Shown here: positions 13,265 to 15,418 of the stretch, in pieces
Position numbering within the stretch: the first letter of the stretch is position 1
How the letters are laid out: each line of letters begins with the position of its first letter
Translations under genes and position numbers: made by a program
NCBI GenBank assembly: GCA_955652545.1
Contig: CATPCA010000206.1
Coordinates: 1 to 15,418, forward strand
Reading direction: 5' to 3'
Source: Candidatus Dormiibacterota bacterium
Lineage (GTDB): Bacteria > Chloroflexota > Dormibacteria > UBA8260
Length of the DNA stretch: 15,418 nt
Notes under the pieces: model-generated
Databases searched by the model: none
The model's input: only the letters and a program-made list of their open reading frames with translations
Told to the model about the DNA's origin: nothing

Positions 13265-14492
13265 GCCCGTGCCGGCCGAGCGCGGCGCGCAGCTCATCGG
13301 GCGTCAGCGGGCAACGTGCGACTCCCTCCACCACCGCCTCGAGCGCGGCTGCGTAGGCAACGCTGGCTGCGACACCCTCGGTGAAGATCGACGGGATCAC
13401 CTGTCTGGCCCTCAGCGATTCCTCAGGCACCATCGCGGCAAGGCCGCGGGCTGCGGCCCGGCACATGCCCTCGCTGATCTCGCTGGCGCGCACCGTCAGC
13501 GCGGCACGGAACAGCCCCGGGAACGCCAGCGCGTTGTTGATCTGGTTGGGGTAGTCACTGCGACCCGTGCCCACAATCGCCGCGCCGTTGCCCAGGGCAA
13601 CCTCGGGGAAGACCTCGGGTGTGGGGTTGGCCATCGCGAACACGACGGAGTCGGGATTCATCGAGCGCAGCATCTCCGGGCTGACGATGCCCGGCGCGCT
13701 CAGGCCGATGAAGACGTCGGAGCCGCGCATCGCATCAGTAAGCGAGCCACCCACCCGGCGTGGGTTCGTCGACTGCGCCAACGCCTGCTTGCGCGTATCG
13801 AGCCCCGCGCGCGACGGCTCGAGGCAGCCGTGCGAGTCGACGAGCACGATGTCGTTCACCCCGCGTCCGAACAGCATCGCCGCGGTGGCGCTCGCCGCGG
13901 CCCCGGCGCCGCTGATCACCACGCGCAGGGCGCCGATCTCGCGACCGAGCGCCCGGGCTGCATTCTCCAGGGCCGCGAGCACGACCGTGGCGGTGCCGTG
14001 CTGATCATCGTGGAACACCGGGATGTCGCATTCGCTGCGCAGTCGTCGGTCGACCTCGAAGCACTCCGGTGCCCTGATGTCCTCGAGGTTGATCCCGCCG
14101 AATGTCGGCACCAGGCTGCGGACGATGGCCACCAACTCGTCGGTGTCGGCGGGCGCGAGGCACAGCGGGATGGCATCGATGTCCGCGAAGCGCTTGAAGA
14201 GGAGCGACTTGCCCTCCATCACCGGGAGCGCTGCCCGCGGCCCGAGGTCACCCAGACCAAGCACAGCGGTGCCGTCGCTGACGATGGCCACCATGTTGCC
14301 CCGGTCGGTGTAGAGGTCGACGTCGTCAGGATGGGCAGCGATCTCCGCGGAGACCAGTCCCACGTACGGGGTGTAGGCGAGCGAGAGGTCGGCCTCGTCG
14401 TCGAGGCTCACCTTGGAGGCGATCTCGATCTTGCCGCTGCAGGCAGAGTGGTAGTCGAGCGCCAGCGTCCGCCAGTCGGGAGGGTTCGACAT
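13221..14492 (-). CDS. Malic enzyme, NAD(P)-dependent oxidative decarboxylase
   Basis: Converts malate to pyruvate and CO2 with reduction of NAD or NADP in the cytosol. The protein is 423 aa, the size of the short bacterial form without a phosphotransacetylase domain. Visible motifs are SGKIEI (19-24), LAYTP with the catalytic Tyr40, GNMVAIVSDGTAVLGLGDLG (65-84), MEGKSLLFK with catalytic Lys95, NLEDI (135-139) and FHDDQHGTA (160-168) for metal binding. The Rossmann motif is SGAGAAASA (194-202), and SDYPNQINN (312-320) follows. The residues after Tyr40-Thr-Pro are YVGLVSAEI rather than the usual GVA. The ATG at 14492 is preceded by TAGCAT at 6 nt. The SPFH gene lies 64 nt upstream on the same strand. 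Cofactor choice cannot be judged safely. Confidence 0.93.
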   Translation of the reverse strand: MSNPPDWRTLALDYHSACSGKIEIASKVSLDDEADLSLAYTPYVGLVSAEIAAHPDDVDLYTDRGNMVAIVSDGTAVLGLGDLGPRAALPVMEGKSLLFKRFADIDAIPLCLAPADTDELVAIVRSLVPTFGGINLEDIRAPECFEVDRRLRSECDIPVFHDDQHGTATVVLAALENAARALGREIGALRVVISGAGAAASATAAMLFGRGVNDIVLVDSHGCLEPSRAGLDTRKQALAQSTNPRRVGGSLTDAMRGSDVFIGLSAPGIVSPEMLRSMNPDSVVFAMANPTPEVFPEVALGNGAAIVGTGRSDYPNQINNALAFPGLFRAALTVRASEISEGMCRAAARGLAAMVPEESLRARQVIPSIFTEGVAASVAYAAALEAVVEGVARCPLTPDELRAALGRHGLTVTIDPTAAVPSA

Positions 14493-14498
14493 CCGGTG

Positions 14499-14504
14499 AT
14501 GCTA
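14499..14504 (-). promoter_or_regulatory. -10-like element for malic enzyme (leaderless candidate)
   Basis: TAGCAT on the minus strand fits TANNNT and ends 6 nt before the ATG at 14492, so transcription would start at the initiation codon. It suggests the gene has its own promoter in the 64-nt gap after the SPFH gene. Confidence 0.4.
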
Positions 14505-14556
14505 CCGGCCCGGCGACCCTGCGCGACGCGGGGACGATGGGCGATAAGGCGCGGCG

Positions 14557-15399
14557 TCAGCGCGGCTGATCGGGGTTGCGTTCAGACCAGCCGGTCGATC
14601 TCGGGCCGCCGCCGGCATCCGCCGTCCGGCCGGCATGGCCCTGTCCCTTGAGATCGACGATTGGCTGCACCAGATCCATGGGCAGCGGCACCACGACCAC
14701 CGTGGTTTTGTCGTTGTTCATGTCCGTGAGGGCCTGGATGAGACGCAGTTGCACGGCATGAGGCTGGCCGGCGAGGATCTCGGCTGCCGCGGCCAGCCGG
14801 CGCGCCGTGGCGATCTCGGCGTCGGCCTCCATTCGCTGGGTCTGGTGCCGGCCAAGGATCTCCGCCTGCTGTTCCATCGCCCTCTGCATCGCAACGGGAA
14901 GCTCGATGTCCCGCACATCGATCTCGGTGATGCGAATCCCCCAGGGCTCCGTGCGCGCATCGACGAATGCGCCCAGGGCGTCACGAACCATCTCCGGCTC
15001 GACGAGCAGGGCGCGCAGGGTGGTGTGGCCCACGACCTCACGCAACGACGCCTGGACCAGGCGCGATGTCGACCGCCGGTAGTCGATGACCCTGGTGACC
15101 GCGAGGGTCGGGTTGAGCACCTGCAGGTGCACGGACGCACTCACCTGCAGCGGCACTCCCTCGCGGGTGATCACCTCGAGGGCGGAAACTTCGAGGAGCG
15201 AGCTGCGCAGGTCCACCCTGATCAGCCTGTCGATGCCGAACGGCAGGATGAAGCGCAAGCCGGGGTCGAGCAGCGGCCCGCGGCGCCCGAACCGCAGCAC
15301 GACGCCACGCTGGTACTCGGCGATGACGCGCAACCCACTTGCCAGAACGATGAGCGCGACGACAGGCGCGACGACCGCCGCGATGATGACCGGATCCAC
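14557..15399 (-). CDS. SPFH/band-7 (stomatin-like) membrane protein
   Basis: Membrane-anchored scaffold of 280 aa. A single N-terminal hydrophobic segment (about residues 3-21) is followed by the band-7 domain, with EYQRGVVLRFGRR (28-40), GPLLDPGLRFILPF (41-54), the VDLR strand (62-65), ITREGVPLQVSASVHLQV (77-94) and GIRITEIDVRDIELP (154-168). An Ala/Glu/Arg-rich helix (about 176-210) is likely coiled coil. VVVVPLPMDLV and a Gly/Ser-rich tail end it. The GTG at 15399 is preferred because GGAGG (15409-15405) lies 5 nt upstream. A GTG at 15411 is in frame but lacks a visible Shine-Dalgarno. An in-frame TAG at 15415-15417 shows the gene is complete. Such proteins often pair with NfeD, which could lie beyond the right edge. 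The function is probably membrane-domain organisation or protease regulation. Confidence 0.9.
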   Translation of the reverse strand: MDPVIIAAVVAPVVALIVLASGLRVIAEYQRGVVLRFGRRGPLLDPGLRFILPFGIDRLIRVDLRSSLLEVSALEVITREGVPLQVSASVHLQVLNPTLAVTRVIDYRRSTSRLVQASLREVVGHTTLRALLVEPEMVRDALGAFVDARTEPWGIRITEIDVRDIELPVAMQRAMEQQAEILGRHQTQRMEADAEIATARRLAAAAEILAGQPHAVQLRLIQALTDMNNDKTTVVVVPLPMDLVQPIVDLKGQGHAGRTADAGGGPRSTGWSERNPDQPR

Positions 15400-15404
15400 G
15401 GCCC

Positions 15405-15409
15405 CCTCC
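15405..15409 (-). promoter_or_regulatory. Shine-Dalgarno site deciding the SPFH start
   Basis: GGAGG on the minus strand lies 5 nt before the GTG at 15399. It would fall inside the coding region if the upstream GTG at 15411 were used, so it favours 15399. Confidence 0.6.
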
Positions 15410-15418
15410 ACCCCCTAA

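Noticed and set aside
13269..14651. 460-residue plus-strand frame antisense to malic enzyme
   Set aside because: Shadow frame with His/Arg/Asp-rich low-complexity composition and no domain.

Overview
The window is very GC-rich, compact, coding-dense bacterial DNA with strong third-position G/C bias, GTG and TTG starts, short intergenic gaps and a tRNA without an encoded CCA tail. This suggests a high-GC actinobacterium. A deep lineage such as Acidimicrobiia is possible, but nothing here fixes the class. It reads as ordinary chromosome: there is no transposase, integrase, CRISPR array, rRNA or phage gene.

Layout. 1-1538 (+) holds an APC-family amino acid permease cut by the left edge. 1655-2260 (+) is a class I SAM methyltransferase. 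2280-3716 (-) is a GlcD/D-lactate dehydrogenase-type FAD oxidase. 3804-4913 (+) is the Fe-S carrier ATPase Mrp, followed after 5 nt by a 14-TM DHA2-type MFS exporter (4919-6376, +). 6373-7722 (-) is an HD-domain phosphohydrolase, convergent with the exporter and sharing its stop codon bases. 7804-9468 (+) is an ATP-dependent DNA ligase, divergent from the HD gene. 9486-10961 (-) is a polytopic GT-C-like membrane protein lying downstream of a dCMP-deaminase-like gene (10998-11573, -). A CAU-anticodon tRNA occupies 11641-11714 (+). After a 244-nt intergenic region come a short NTF2/SnoaL-like protein (11959-12204, +) and an overlapping APH-fold phosphotransferase (12188-13264, +). A malic enzyme (13221-14492, -) overlaps the phosphotransferase 3' end by 44 nt. 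An SPFH/band-7 membrane protein (14557-15399, -) ends the window.

How the genes relate. Most are housekeeping or central-metabolism genes set side by side in alternating orientation. The plausible functional pairs are the Mrp-MFS operon, the deaminase/membrane-protein pair, the NTF2-like/phosphotransferase pair, and possibly SPFH with malic enzyme. Signals that the gene list does not explain are: (i) -10-like hexamers ending only 6-9 nt before six start codons, which suggests pervasive leaderless transcription; (ii) five TGCA-core hexamers spaced at near-integral helical turns upstream of the NTF2-like/phosphotransferase genes, the last one sitting in the -35 position; (iii) a hairpin whose two arms contain the stop codons of convergent genes; (iv) an NTF2-like protein that seems to lack the middle of its fold. 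I see no clear multi-gene novel defence or biosynthetic system. The NTF2-like/phosphotransferase locus with its repeat array is the best candidate for something undescribed.
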